Positions 52,889 through 62,260 are shown, counted from the first letter of the stretch. The stretch is DNA of 64,000 bases from Candidatus Latescibacterota bacterium (GCA_022826515.1 JAJDUT010000010.1:28295-92294); one strand, 5' to 3'. Notes: generated by a model from the letters alone, not told the origin. Numbers and translations are program-made.

Positions 52889-54279
52889 GAGTGCTCTCCG
52901 GCGGCCAAAGCCGCGATCAACTCCCCAGCCACCTCGCCAATGTCGCCAGCTCCCATGACCAGCACCAAGTCGCCCCGACGACAGATATCCACCAAATGAG
53001 CCACGAGTTGTTCTCTGTCCGGTAGGTATGCCACGGTTTTGTACCCGTTGGCGCGCATGGCTCCCTCAATCAGTTCGGAGTCCACACCGGGCAGAGGGGC
53101 TTCCCGCGCGGCATAGACCGCCGCCAGCACCACGTAGTCAGCCGCCGCTAGCTCGCGGGCAAAGCCCCCTGCCAAGTCGCGGGTGCGCGAGTATAAGTGG
53201 GGTTGGAAGACAGCGACCACTCGGCGACCGCTCTGCCGCGCAGCGGCCAAGGCTACCGCTAATTCAGCCGGATGATGGGCATAGTCGTCCACGACCAGCA
53301 CGCCAGCGAATTCCCCCTTGCGCTGAAAGCGCCGGTCGGCTCCGCCAAATTGCTCCAAAGCGTCGGCGATCACGGCGAACTCCACCTGTAGCGCACAAGT
53401 CAGCGCGGCGGCTCCAGCGGCATTGCGGACATTGTGGACGCCGTGGACCTGCAATTCGATCTCGCCTAGCTTTTGCCCGTCAAAACACAAGGCAAACCGG
53501 CTGCCCCAAGCCCGCTCTTCGAGCTCGGCGATCCGGTAGTCGTTGTCACCGGCCATGCCATAGGTCTGATGGGGGCGCTGCAAGTCGGCCAGCACCCGCT
53601 CCCCGACCAACCCATCCCCGGCCAGCACACTGCAACCGCAGAAGGGCAGGCGCGCGAGAAATTGGCCGAAAGCCCGTTCGAGGGCCTCCAAGTTCCCGTA
53701 GTAATCGAGGTGTTCGGCATCTATACTTGTCACGAGGGCCAAGCTCGGATACAGGTGCAAAAAGCCGCCAGCAAACTCGTCGGCCTCCACTACAAAGACC
53801 TCGCCACTTCCCGACTCGGCCTGCGGTCGCCCGTTGATCCAACCCCCGATCAAGACCTGGGGATCGAGGCCAGCGCGGCGTAAGATCGCCGCCGCCATCG
53901 AAGCAGTCGTCGTCTTACCGTGAGTACCAGCTACGGCGAGGGTCAACGGCGCACGGGACAATTCCCCCAGCACCTCGGCCCGACTCGCCGTGGGAATGCC
54001 CTCGTGCGCGGCAGCTTGGCGCTCGGGATTGTCAGCCGGGACAGCGGCCGAATACACCACTAGATCCACACCTTGGACGAACTGGCCATCGTGCCCCACC
54101 GCGACGGCGAATCCCTCTTGGCGCAGCAGCGCGACGCTGGGCGAGTCGGCCTGATCCGAGCCGCTTACCACACAGCCTTTGGCAGCGAGCAGTCGGGCCA
54201 AGCCCTCCATGCCCGCTCCACCGATGCCGACGAGATGCACACGGCGATATTGGTCCAAGAGCGTCTTCATCATTGCCAA
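52885..54279 (-). CDS. murC: UDP-N-acetylmuramate--L-alanine ligase
   Basis: 464 residues. Mur ligase elements: VHLVGIGGAGMEGLARLL, ATP loop AGTHGKTTTASM, VVEADEFAGGF, and VVDDYAHHP in the C-terminal domain. It adds the first residue of the peptide stem in the cytoplasm. It overlaps ftsW by 10 bases upstream and ftsQ by 4 downstream; murG and murB, which often lie beside it, are absent. Confidence 0.97.
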   Translation of the reverse strand: MAMMKTLLDQYRRVHLVGIGGAGMEGLARLLAAKGCVVSGSDQADSPSVALLRQEGFAVAVGHDGQFVQGVDLVVYSAAVPADNPERQAAAHEGIPTASRAEVLGELSRAPLTLAVAGTHGKTTTASMAAAILRRAGLDPQVLIGGWINGRPQAESGSGEVFVVEADEFAGGFLHLYPSLALVTSIDAEHLDYYGNLEALERAFGQFLARLPFCGCSVLAGDGLVGERVLADLQRPHQTYGMAGDNDYRIAELEERAWGSRFALCFDGQKLGEIELQVHGVHNVRNAAGAAALTCALQVEFAVIADALEQFGGADRRFQRKGEFAGVLVVDDYAHHPAELAVALAAARQSGRRVVAVFQPHLYSRTRDLAGGFARELAAADYVVLAAVYAAREAPLPGVDSELIEGAMRANGYKTVAYLPDREQLVAHLVDICRRGDLVLVMGAGDIGEVAGELIAALAAGEHS

Positions 54280-55391
54280 CTCACCAAACCCTCTTGCTGT
54301 CCGGGTGCCGTGCGGGCGACCCCCAGCAAGATGCCCACTCCTGCCATGTTTCCCATTAGCGACGAGCCTCCATAGCTGACAAAGGGCAGCGGCAAGCCGG
54401 TGGTGGGTAGTACCCCGACGACCACGCCGATGTTGAGCAGGGCGTATATCGAGATCATTGCCGTAATGCCGATGGCAACCAAGAAGCCGTACGTATCACC
54501 AGCGCGGCTCCCAATGCGCACTCCGTAAAACGAGAAAGCCGCGAAAAGTCCCAAGACGACCAAGGTGCCCACAAGCCCCATTTCCTCGCCGATGACCGAG
54601 AACACAAAATCCGTGTGTGGCTCGGGCAGGTACTGCTCTTTTTGCATGCTGTTGCCCAAACCCACCCCAAAAAGGCCGCCATTGCCCATGCCGTAGAGCG
54701 ACTGCAAAACTTGATAGGAACCAGCCGGATCGCGCTCTGGGTCGATAAAGCTGACCAAGCGACGCATCTGATAGCTCGAATGCATCAGGGAAAACCCAAT
54801 ACCCAACAGCGCGAGCAACCCAGCCCCGGCCAAGTGGTACAAGCGCATTCCGCCGACCCACAGCATGATCAAGGCAATCAGTCCCAGCGCAATAGCCGTC
54901 CCCAAGTCGGGCTGCAATACGATGAGCACGAGGGCAAAACCGACGATCAACAAACGGGGCACAAACCCGCGACTAAAGTCGTGTAGCTCGTCGCGCTTGC
55001 GCACCAAGACATCCGCCAAGTAGAGCACCAGCGCCAGCTTGGCAAACTCGGCTGGCTGAAAGGCCAAGGCCCCGCCCCAAGCCGGAATGCTCAACCAGCG
55101 CTGAGCTGCGCCGTGGCCCCACGCCAAGACCAGCAAGAGCGACAAGAGGGCCAACAACATGATCGAACGCGAAAGCCGCGCCCACCAATGTAAAGGCATC
55201 CGCGAAAACGCGAGCATGAGCACCAAGCCGATGAAGACGCGGATGGATTGCTTTTTGAGGAAGAGACCCGAGTCGCCAAAGCGCACGTTGGCCAAAACCG
55301 AGCTAGAGCTATAGACCATGACCAGCCCCAAGCCTACTAGCGTCAGACAAATCAGCAACACCAACATGCTGTCGCGCTGCACAGCTATCAT
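54270..55391 (-). CDS. ftsW: Lipid II polymerase FtsW (SEDS family)
   Basis: 373 residues with about ten hydrophobic helices. SEDS motifs: LVMVYSSSS in the first helix, FQPAEFAKLALVLYLAD, VLLQPDLGTAIALG-like IVLQPDLGTAIAL, and TTGLPLPFVSYGGSSL near the end. It polymerises lipid II for septal wall together with FtsI. The usual murG follows ftsW in most clusters, but here murC comes next. Confidence 0.96.
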   Translation of the reverse strand: MIAVQRDSMLVLLICLTLVGLGLVMVYSSSSVLANVRFGDSGLFLKKQSIRVFIGLVLMLAFSRMPLHWWARLSRSIMLLALLSLLLVLAWGHGAAQRWLSIPAWGGALAFQPAEFAKLALVLYLADVLVRKRDELHDFSRGFVPRLLIVGFALVLIVLQPDLGTAIALGLIALIMLWVGGMRLYHLAGAGLLALLGIGFSLMHSSYQMRRLVSFIDPERDPAGSYQVLQSLYGMGNGGLFGVGLGNSMQKEQYLPEPHTDFVFSVIGEEMGLVGTLVVLGLFAAFSFYGVRIGSRAGDTYGFLVAIGITAMISIYALLNIGVVVGVLPTTGLPLPFVSYGGSSLMGNMAGVGILLGVARTAPGQQEGLVSWQ

Positions 55392-55444
55392 CAGTGAGGC
55401 ACTCTAGGTTGCTAGGGAATGAGAGGGTGCTCGGTGGGAGCGAG

Positions 55445-56821
55445 CTAGCTCAACTGCTGCAGAATGCGCTCTACTACTCGGTCAAAGGCCATGGCCCGAG
55501 AGGCCTTGACCAAGACTACGTCGCCGTGGTGCAATTGCGCCGCCGCGAATTCGCCGAGTTGCTCGGGCTGCTCAAAGTGGCGCACCGCGTCTTGGGCCAT
55601 GCCAGCCGCACGGGCTGCGGCCACTAAGTGCGCACTTTCGCAGCCGGCAGCCAAGACGACATCGGCGCACTCGGCGGCCTTCTCGCCGACAACCGCGTGC
55701 AACCGGCCGCTCTCCGCGCCCAGTTCCAGCATGTCGCCGAGTACGGCGATTTTCCGCGCACCGGGCACATCGACGAGGAGGTCGAGTGCGGCCGACACCG
55801 AGCCGGGACTGGCGTTGTAGCAATCGTCGATTACTGCGATCCCATTCTTGCGCACGATCTCGCCGCGGTGGCTCACCGCCTCGAACTCGGCGAGGGTGCG
55901 CTGGATCCCTTCCCAAGGCACACCGAGGATGCGACCGACCGCGGCCGCGGCCAAGGCATTGTACGCATTGTGTCGCCCTGGAACCTTGAGATCAATGGGA
56001 ACGTTATGTAGAAGGAAGTGGCCGCAGCCCTTCTGGTCGAGTACGAGCCTCTCCCCACGAAACTCGCTCTCACGCCCAAAACCGAAGGTCAGGAGTCTCC
56101 CCTTTGTCCTCTTTACCTCCTGAACCACGACACGGTCATCGGCGTTGACGAGAGCCGTTAAAGACTCGTCCAAATAATCCAGAAGCTCCCCTTTGGCCTT
56201 GGCCACTCCTTCTACAGACCCAAAAAATTCTATGTGTGCAGTCCCGATGTTGAGCAAAACCCCAATGGTAGGTTCGGCAACCGAACACAGGTAGCGAATG
56301 TCCCCTATCCGCCGCGCTGCCAGTTCCAAGACCACCGCCTCGTGGTTCGGCGACAGTTGCAGCAGAGTGCAGGGCACCCCTATCTCGTTGTTTTCACTGC
56401 CAATCGTTTTTAAAACGCGGTACCGCTGCCCCAACACAGCGGCGATCATTTCCTTGGTCGTCGTCTTGCCTGCACTGCCGACGACGGCCACCACCGGCAC
56501 CTCCCAGCGCCGCCGATACGCTCGCGCCATGTCGCCCAGCGCTTGCAGCGTCGAGTCAACAGCCAACAGCGGACCGGACGCCGCCTGGTCCAACCCTGAC
56601 CAGCGACGTTCCACTAAGGCTGCGCACGCGCCGCGGGCAAAGGCGGCCTCGACGAAGTCGTGCCCGTCGAAGCGCTCGCCTCGCAGCGCGACGAACAGCT
56701 CCCCCTCGTCAATGGACCGGCTGTCGGTTGCCACCGCTTGCAGGGCGCAATCCGGCTGGAGGTTGCCGACTGGGTCGGCAGCCGTCCACTCCACCATCTC
56801 ACTCAGGGTCACGGTGCGCAT
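55445..56821 (-). CDS. murF: UDP-N-acetylmuramoyl-tripeptide--D-alanyl-D-alanine ligase
   Basis: 458 residues. ATP loop VVGSAGKTTTKEM, with the usual TGS/TGT replaced by GSAGK; LELAARRIGDIRYL; DDCYNASPGSVSAALDLL and VLGDMLELGAES near the end. It adds D-Ala-D-Ala to the stem peptide. The start overlaps the murE end by 13 bases. Downstream only 53 bases separate it from ftsW, where mraY and murD would normally lie. Confidence 0.96.
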   Translation of the reverse strand: MRTVTLSEMVEWTAADPVGNLQPDCALQAVATDSRSIDEGELFVALRGERFDGHDFVEAAFARGACAALVERRWSGLDQAASGPLLAVDSTLQALGDMARAYRRRWEVPVVAVVGSAGKTTTKEMIAAVLGQRYRVLKTIGSENNEIGVPCTLLQLSPNHEAVVLELAARRIGDIRYLCSVAEPTIGVLLNIGTAHIEFFGSVEGVAKAKGELLDYLDESLTALVNADDRVVVQEVKRTKGRLLTFGFGRESEFRGERLVLDQKGCGHFLLHNVPIDLKVPGRHNAYNALAAAAVGRILGVPWEGIQRTLAEFEAVSHRGEIVRKNGIAVIDDCYNASPGSVSAALDLLVDVPGARKIAVLGDMLELGAESGRLHAVVGEKAAECADVVLAAGCESAHLVAAARAAGMAQDAVRHFEQPEQLGEFAAAQLHHGDVVLVKASRAMAFDRVVERILQQLS

Positions 56822-58293
56822 AGCGGCTGCCCTTCCCCGGCGCGCAAACCCCGCAGCACGCGCCGCGCAACTTCGCGATCGTCGAAAGCCACGACGCGGT
56901 CGGCTAGTTCCTGCTCCTGTTCGTGGCCCTTGCCGGCAATGACCACGACATCCCCGCTTTGCGCAGCGGCGATGGCCACAGCAATTGCTTGTGCGCGGTC
57001 AACCTCGCTGTGTACCGCGTTGCTGTCGGGCACGCCAGCGGCCATATCGTCGATGATGCGTTGCGGATCCTCGCTGCGCGGGTTGTCCGAAGTCAAGACC
57101 GTCCAATCGGCCAACTCGCCAGCAACGCGACCCATCAGGGGTCGCTTGCCGCGGTCTCGATCTCCGCCACAGCCGCAGACGCAGATCAAACGACCGCTGC
57201 CCAAATCTCGGGCGGCGTGCAAAACCCTTTCTAGCGCATCCGGGGTGTGGGCGTAATCCACGATGACCGCGAAATCCTGCCCTTCGGCGATTTGCTCGCA
57301 GCGGCCTGGGACGCTCTCTAGGGCAGCCAAGCCGCGGCACAAAGCTGCGGCATCCAAATCCAAGGCCAGCCCGGTGGCCACGACGGCCATAGCGTTGTAG
57401 TAGTTGAAACGACCGATTAAATGCGTCTGCACCTCAATAGGACCAACTGGAGTATCCAAGCACAGATGCACTCTCTGGGGGCCAACGTCGGCGCTTTGCA
57501 ACCGCACTTCGGCCTCCGGGCCACAGCCATACGTCACGACGCGCACCTCGGTCCTGCGGGCCAATTCGTCGGCGCGGTCGTCGTCGGCGTTAATCACCGC
57601 AATCGCGCCTTCTTGCAGGCTTTCGAAAAGCCGGGCCTTGGCCGCAAAGTAGGCATCCCAAGTCCCGTGGAAATCCAAGTGATCGCGCGTCAGATTGGTA
57701 AAAACCGCCGCCCGGAAGGGAATGCCATCCACCCTTTTTAATGCCAGTCCATGAGAAGACACTTCTAGCACGGCCGCTTGCTTGCCGGCATCGACGAGCC
57801 GACGCAGTGAGCCGTGTAGCTCGACGGCCTCGGGCGTAGTATTGCCCATCTTCTCCAATCCGCCATTGCCCCAAAATCCCAAGGTTCCCAAGTACCCGCA
57901 CGGCAGGCCAGCGGCTTCGAGGGCACTCCTGAGCAGGAAGGCCGTGGTGGTCTTGCCATTGGTGCCGGTGACGCCGACGTTGAGCAGCGCTTGTCCGGGA
58001 AAGGCGTAAAAGCGCGCCGCCATTCGAGCCAGTGCGGCTCGGCAGTCTGCCACCTGCACCCGCGTCGCACCGGCACAATCGATCCACTCTTCCACCATCA
58101 CGGCACGAGCTCCGCGGGCGATGGCATGATCGACAAAGCGGTGTCGGTCCTGCTCCTGTCCCCCGCGTATAGCCACGAAAAAGTCGCCTTCTTCCACGCA
58201 GCGCGAATCGCAGCGGATCTGCCCTAGTTCAATATTTTGGTCGCCCTCCACGCAAGCGTCGGGCAGCTCTTCGAGTAGGTATTTTAGTTCCAT
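56809..58293 (-). CDS. murE: UDP-N-acetylmuramoyl-tripeptide synthetase, meso-DAP adding
   Basis: 494 residues from ATG 58293, one base after the ftsI stop; an upstream ATG at 58332 lies inside ftsI. ATP loop GVTGTNGKTTTAFLL, and VFTNLTRDHLDFHGT for the substrate. The SDNPRSEDP segment carries the DNPR motif that selects meso-diaminopimelate over lysine, so the peptidoglycan is DAP type, consistent with a Gram-negative wall. Its end overlaps murF by 13 bases. Confidence 0.96.
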   Translation of the reverse strand: MELKYLLEELPDACVEGDQNIELGQIRCDSRCVEEGDFFVAIRGGQEQDRHRFVDHAIARGARAVMVEEWIDCAGATRVQVADCRAALARMAARFYAFPGQALLNVGVTGTNGKTTTAFLLRSALEAAGLPCGYLGTLGFWGNGGLEKMGNTTPEAVELHGSLRRLVDAGKQAAVLEVSSHGLALKRVDGIPFRAAVFTNLTRDHLDFHGTWDAYFAAKARLFESLQEGAIAVINADDDRADELARRTEVRVVTYGCGPEAEVRLQSADVGPQRVHLCLDTPVGPIEVQTHLIGRFNYYNAMAVVATGLALDLDAAALCRGLAALESVPGRCEQIAEGQDFAVIVDYAHTPDALERVLHAARDLGSGRLICVCGCGGDRDRGKRPLMGRVAGELADWTVLTSDNPRSEDPQRIIDDMAAGVPDSNAVHSEVDRAQAIAVAIAAAQSGDVVVIAGKGHEQEQELADRVVAFDDREVARRVLRGLRAGEGQPLCAP

Positions 58294-58294
58294 A

Positions 58295-60259
58295 TTAAAT
58301 ACCTCTCGAACCTTGGGCTGGCATGTTTCCAACGAGGAGGGCCTGCCGCATTTTCCACGGGCTGTAGGCGGCTTCTGCGCCCAGCATACAGTTGATCTGC
58401 CCTACGCGTCCGGCCCGACCCGGCAAGGGCGACTGACTGACGACCACGGTACCCACGCCGGAAAAGGCCACCGGCAACCCCCGCATCTGCGCTTGGAAGC
58501 GGGCCATGTCTGGGGTCATACCGCGCAGATCGGGCACGGCCGGACCCTCCTTCTGCGGACGCTTGGCTGCTGGCTCGACCAACAGGCCACCAGGCAGGCT
58601 GATGATCCGCTTCATCACCCGGCGGAAGGTCGGGGCTGCCACAGATCCTCCCCACCCATTCACGCTGGGGTTTTCGACCATAATCACGCACGCGTATTGG
58701 GGATTGTTGGCAGGCAGAAAGCCGACGAATGAGGCTATGCTGGCGTTGGGATCGTAGCCGCTGCCATCGGCTAAGGCGCGCTGAGCTGTGCCCGTTTTTC
58801 CGGCTACAGCCACGCCCTCGATACGGGCCTTTTGCCCGGTGCCTCTTTCCACGACTCCAGTCAGCACCTCGCTTAGGGTCGCCGCCGTCTTCCGGCTCAC
58901 GACCCGGCGGATTGGCTGGGGGCCGCCGCGATCGTCGAGCCGACCGTCCGAATCAATCGTTCCGGCGACGACCCGCGGTGCCATCAACACACCACCGTTG
59001 GCAATGGCTCCGTACGCCATGGCGAGTTGCAGGGCCGTCGCGCCGATTTCCTGCCCGATGGCAATAGTCGCCAGCGACCGCCTAGACCACTGATTGACCT
59101 CCTGCAATAAACCGGGCGTTTCCGCTGGCAAGTCAATGCCCGTGCGAATCGCGAAGCCAAAGTTGCGGATGTGTTCGTAAAAGCGATGCCGCGCCAGCCG
59201 CTGCGCCAGCTTGATCGTGCCAATGTTGCTCGATTTTTCCAAGACCTGAGCAAAGAGCAAATCGCCGTGGGGCTGGATATCGCGGATTGTGTCGCCATTG
59301 GCCAACCTAAATGTCCCGTGCCCGCAAAAGATGCGATCGTGCAGGCTGGCCAGCCCGTCTTCAAGAACGGCGGCAGCCGCGATGACTTTGAAGGTCGAAC
59401 CGGGTTCGTACACGTCGGTTATCGCGCGATTGCGCCTGAGTTCCGGCGACGAGCGAGACGCTTTATTGGGATCAAAAAGCGGCAGGTTGGCCATGGCCAG
59501 TACCTCACCACTGCGCGGGGCGATAATGACGCCCAATGCACCTTGGGCCTTTGAACCGTCGATGGCCCGTTGCAACTCTTCCTCTAGAATGCTCTGATAG
59601 ACTCCATCAATGGTCAGCATCAGGTTGCGGCCGTGCTCCGGCTCTTTACGCTGCTGCTGACGCCCGGGTACTTGCTTGCCGCGCGCATCGACGAATCCCA
59701 CTATCGAGCCGTCCTTTTCGCGCAATATATCGTCAAAGGCTCGCTCAATCCCCTCGCGGCCGCTGTTGTCGATGTTGGTGTGCCCGATGAGTTGGCCGGC
59801 CAGCGGCCCCAAGGGATACTGGCGACGAGTCTCTGGGTGTTGGAACACGCCGGCGAACGCGACCGCGCCTACATCCGCGTCAACCACCTGACGAGCCAGA
59901 TAGATAAATTGCTTATCTCCGCGCAATTGGCGCTCAATGAACTCGGTCCGTTTATCGTTCAGGGACGCGAAGTGGGCGGCTACGCGCTTGGGGTCTTCCA
60001 CCTGATCGGGATAGGCGTAAAACGACGTGGCTTGGACATCTACGGCCAAATTGTTGCCGCGCCGATCGACGACCCGACCCCGGCTCGCTTTTAGCGTGCG
60101 GCGCTCAAGATACTGTGCATGGGCTTCGGCGCTGTACGCCTCATGCCTGAAGATCTGGATTTGGATGAGGCGTGCAGATAGCCCCAACCACGCCACCGCA
60201 CCCAGAATCACGATCCAGCGCAGCCGACTAATGCCCGTATGTTGTACCCGTGGCCCCAT
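58295..60259 (-). CDS. ftsI: Penicillin-binding protein FtsI/PBP with PASTA domain
   Basis: 654 residues from ATG 60259, whose AAGGAG is 4 bases away and which overlaps the ftsL stop as TGATG; the frame also opens at 60274. It has one N-terminal helix (WIVILGAVAWLGLSARLI), a dimerisation domain, then the transpeptidase with EPGSTFKVIAAA (catalytic serine, SxxK), LEKSSNIGT (SxN) and VAGKTGTAQ (KTG). A C-terminal PASTA domain (VPDLRGMTPDMARFQAQMRG) follows. It cross-links septal peptidoglycan. Confidence 0.95.
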   Translation of the reverse strand: MGPRVQHTGISRLRWIVILGAVAWLGLSARLIQIQIFRHEAYSAEAHAQYLERRTLKASRGRVVDRRGNNLAVDVQATSFYAYPDQVEDPKRVAAHFASLNDKRTEFIERQLRGDKQFIYLARQVVDADVGAVAFAGVFQHPETRRQYPLGPLAGQLIGHTNIDNSGREGIERAFDDILREKDGSIVGFVDARGKQVPGRQQQRKEPEHGRNLMLTIDGVYQSILEEELQRAIDGSKAQGALGVIIAPRSGEVLAMANLPLFDPNKASRSSPELRRNRAITDVYEPGSTFKVIAAAAVLEDGLASLHDRIFCGHGTFRLANGDTIRDIQPHGDLLFAQVLEKSSNIGTIKLAQRLARHRFYEHIRNFGFAIRTGIDLPAETPGLLQEVNQWSRRSLATIAIGQEIGATALQLAMAYGAIANGGVLMAPRVVAGTIDSDGRLDDRGGPQPIRRVVSRKTAATLSEVLTGVVERGTGQKARIEGVAVAGKTGTAQRALADGSGYDPNASIASFVGFLPANNPQYACVIMVENPSVNGWGGSVAAPTFRRVMKRIISLPGGLLVEPAAKRPQKEGPAVPDLRGMTPDMARFQAQMRGLPVAFSGVGTVVVSQSPLPGRAGRVGQINCMLGAEAAYSPWKMRQALLVGNMPAQGSRGI

Positions 60260-60561
60260 CAATCTCCTTCCCAATGAGCCAATGCACCATTATTCATGCC
60301 ATCTATAGTCTGCGAGGGATAGACCATGCCGAGCTGACCGAAGGCCACTTTCTCGACAAAGCCGGAGTTTTTCCGCACTACGATAGCCGCCAATAGCTGA
60401 GCACGCTCTCTGTCGAGCTCGGCTATTTGCGTCTCAGTCGTGCTTATGCCGCCGACCACCCGGGCCATTTCGACCTTTTGCCAGACGTGGAAGAGAGCCG
60501 CCCCAGCCAGCATCCCTATGAGGAGCACGTACTTCACACAGGAAATTCCGCCTTTGCTCAT
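60259..60561 (-). CDS. ftsL: Cell division protein FtsL-like
   Basis: 100 residues. Short cytoplasmic start, one transmembrane helix (YVLLIGMLAGAALFHVWQKV) and a coiled-coil heptad stretch (TETQIAELDRERAQLLAAIV) outside. The family is poorly conserved; the assignment rests on the topology and on its place between rsmH and ftsI. It bridges FtsQ and FtsI in the divisome. The start is 1 base after the rsmH stop. Confidence 0.85.
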   Translation of the reverse strand: MSKGGISCVKYVLLIGMLAGAALFHVWQKVEMARVVGGISTTETQIAELDRERAQLLAAIVVRKNSGFVEKVAFGQLGMVYPSQTIDGMNNGALAHWEGD

Positions 60562-60562
60562 A

Positions 60563-61489
60563 TTAGCCTGCCTCGATTTTTTCGTAAATTCTCAAAATGG
60601 CGCTGCGCGCTCGAGTATTTTGTTTGACCTCGGCCTCGCTCGCCCTCTGCAATTTGCGACCTACTCGCTTGAACGACGGTCTCCTTCCGCAGGTGCAAAT
60701 GGGTACGCGCGGCGGACAAATGCAGCCGCGCACTAGCGCCGCGAAATGCTGCTTGACCAACCGATCCTCCAAGGAGTGATAGGCCAAGACGGCCAGTCGG
60801 CCACCGGGTTTCAGTCCGGCCTCTGCAGCCGTCAACCCCACCTGCAACTGCCCCAACTCGTCGTTGACGGCAATGCGCAACGCTTGGAATACGCGCGCCA
60901 GCGTCTTGTTCAGCATCTGGGGCCGAGTGGCCGCTACGGCCTGCCGCAAAGCCTGCGTAGTGGTCAAGGGCGCGAGCCGCTGTTGTCGATAGATCGAGCG
61001 CGCGACCCGCCGCGCTGCGCGTTCTTCTCCGTAGCGAGCAATTAACTTGGCCAGTTCGTTCTCGCTGCACGCCGCGATCAACTCGGCGGCTGTTGGGCCA
61101 ACTTCCGCATCCATTCGCATATCGAGAGGCCCGTCGGCTCGATAGCTGAATCCCCGAGCCGATGCGTCGATTTGATGCGAGGAAACCCCTAAGTCGAACA
61201 GGACGCCGCTCAACGGCCCGATCCCTTCCTGAGCCAGCAACTCGCTCAATTCGGCAAAGCGCCCTTGCCGCACGACGGCTCGCGTATCTGCTGCCAGCCT
61301 CACTCGCGCTGCCGCTACGGCTTCCCGATCCCGATCTACTGCCAGCAGCCGCCCCTTGGGGCCGAGGGCCTGAAGCAATGCCCAACTGTGGCCCCCCCCG
61401 CCGGCTGTCGCGTCCACGTATGCTCCGTCCGGATCGGCGACCAGTCCCGCAACCACTTCTTCGACCATGACCGGGATGTGGTACACCAT
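60563..61489 (-). CDS. rsmH: 16S rRNA (cytosine-1402-N4)-methyltransferase
   Basis: 308 residues starting MVYHIPVMVEEVVAGL. SAM loop VDATAGGGGHSWALLQAL, GVLFDLGVSSHQIDASARGF, DMRMD, and LKPGGRLAVLAYHSLEDRLV at the end (residues near 240). The CIC-type and aromatic tail are usual. It methylates 16S rRNA C1402. Second gene of the dcw operon, 22 bases after mraZ; the longer overlapping frame to 61592 is a shadow. Confidence 0.96.
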   Translation of the reverse strand: MVYHIPVMVEEVVAGLVADPDGAYVDATAGGGGHSWALLQALGPKGRLLAVDRDREAVAAARVRLAADTRAVVRQGRFAELSELLAQEGIGPLSGVLFDLGVSSHQIDASARGFSYRADGPLDMRMDAEVGPTAAELIAACSENELAKLIARYGEERAARRVARSIYRQQRLAPLTTTQALRQAVAATRPQMLNKTLARVFQALRIAVNDELGQLQVGLTAAEAGLKPGGRLAVLAYHSLEDRLVKQHFAALVRGCICPPRVPICTCGRRPSFKRVGRKLQRASEAEVKQNTRARSAILRIYEKIEAG

Positions 61490-61510
61490 GTCGTTTCCTG
61501 TTCAACATTT

Positions 61511-61954
61511 TTATAGCTTTATACCAAAACTGTCGAGGCCATCTGCCACCTCTTCCATAGGCGGAAACTCCTCGCAGTCCGTTGGATTCCAAAACTCCAA
61601 CTTGTTCAAAACGCCAATAATCACCATCTGGTCGGTGATATTGGCGAGCCTCAAGAGGTCGCGCCGAATACCGATGCGCCCCTGCCGGTCCATTTTGACT
61701 TCAGTTGCGCGCGAGAGCATCGAACGAATGAAGGCTCGCGCTTCGGGATTAGTCTGGGGCAACTCCAACAGTTGTTGCGCAGTCTCTTCCCAAACTTGCT
61801 GGGGATAGGCCGTCAGGCAGCGGTCGAAACCCCGCACTACCACGAGCGTGTCGTCGGCTTCTGGCGGTAGTTTCTTGCGGAACTCCGCAGGCACAAAAAT
61901 CCGCCCTTTGTCATCGACGGGAACCTCGTGTCTGCCTGTGAAAAACTGTGCCAT
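61511..61954 (-). CDS. mraZ: Transcriptional regulator MraZ
   Basis: 147 residues from ATG 61954; the frame extends to 62026 but that part translates the regulatory repeats and is not likely coding. It has two AbrB/MraZ half-domains: EVPVDDKGRIFVPAEFRKKL and later VKMDRQGRIGIRRDLL, each with the DxxGRxxxP/R pattern. It is the autorepressor of the dcw operon in bacteria studied. The tail (residues 125-147) is longer than usual. Confidence 0.95.
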   Translation of the reverse strand: MAQFFTGRHEVPVDDKGRIFVPAEFRKKLPPEADDTLVVVRGFDRCLTAYPQQVWEETAQQLLELPQTNPEARAFIRSMLSRATEVKMDRQGRIGIRRDLLRLANITDQMVIIGVLNKLEFWNPTDCEEFPPMEEVADGLDSFGIKL

Positions 61955-61987
61955 TTGATTCCCACACCAAGTTAGAATTACTGCTCC

Positions 61988-62018
61988 ACCACTTTCCACC
62001 ACTTTCCACCACTTTCCA
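61988..62018 (-). promoter_or_regulatory. MraZ box array
   Basis: On the minus strand AAAGTGG recurs three times at exact 10-base spacing (each unit AAAGTGGTGG), which matches the direct-repeat layout of MraZ binding boxes (GTGGG-type, 10-base period). It begins immediately after the -10 element, so bound MraZ would block transcription. The array lies about 35-65 bases before the mraZ ATG. Confidence 0.85.
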
Positions 62019-62047
62019 AAATACACCTATATCAATAGGACTGTCAA
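62018..62047 (-). promoter_or_regulatory. Sigma-70-type promoter of the dcw operon
   Basis: Minus strand: TTGACA (62047-62042), an 18-base spacer, and TATTTT (62023-62018). The -35 is perfect. The element is followed at once by the MraZ boxes, so it is the likely start point for mraZ through ftsZ. Confidence 0.65.
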
Positions 62048-62110
62048 GCACATTTTTTCTATCAATAATCTATATTTTTCAGGTAGATACGCTATTTCCA
62101 AAGAATGAAT

Positions 62111-62146
62111 ACACATTTTTGTGTATATATAAACACTATTTTGTGT
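62111..62146. repeat. Twin ACAC-GTGT palindromes in an A/T-rich stretch
   Basis: ACACATTTTTGTGT (62111-62124) is an exact palindrome of ACACA and TGTGT around TTTT. ACACTATTTTGTGT (62133-62146) is a close second copy. The centres are 22 bases apart, about two helical turns. They lie in an A/T-rich region (62040-62160) upstream of the dcw promoter, inside an otherwise GC-rich window, and may be an unknown regulator's paired site. Confidence 0.4.
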
Positions 62147-62204
62147 GTAATCTAACTACTATTCGCTCTCTTTAATCGCCGCCTTTGCTATCATATTGAC
62201 ATAG

Positions 62205-62242
62205 AAAAGGGGTTGGCCATCGCGTGGTCCAACCCTCCTTTT
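62205..62242 (-). terminator. Rho-independent terminator of trmB
   Basis: Minus strand stem GGGTTGGACCA and TGGCCAACCC (one mismatch) with loop CGCGA, flanked by AAAAGGA before and CTTTTCT after. It lies 19 bases past the trmB stop and separates trmB from the dcw promoter. Confidence 0.75.
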
Positions 62243-62260
62243 CCGCGTTCAACAGTGCCT

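Noticed and set aside
60558..61592. 344-residue minus-strand frame over rsmH
   Set aside because: Low-complexity glycine/arginine shadow of rsmH in another frame.
61955..62026. 24-residue N-terminal extension of MraZ
   Set aside because: It consists of translated MraZ boxes; the conserved domain starts at ATG 61954.
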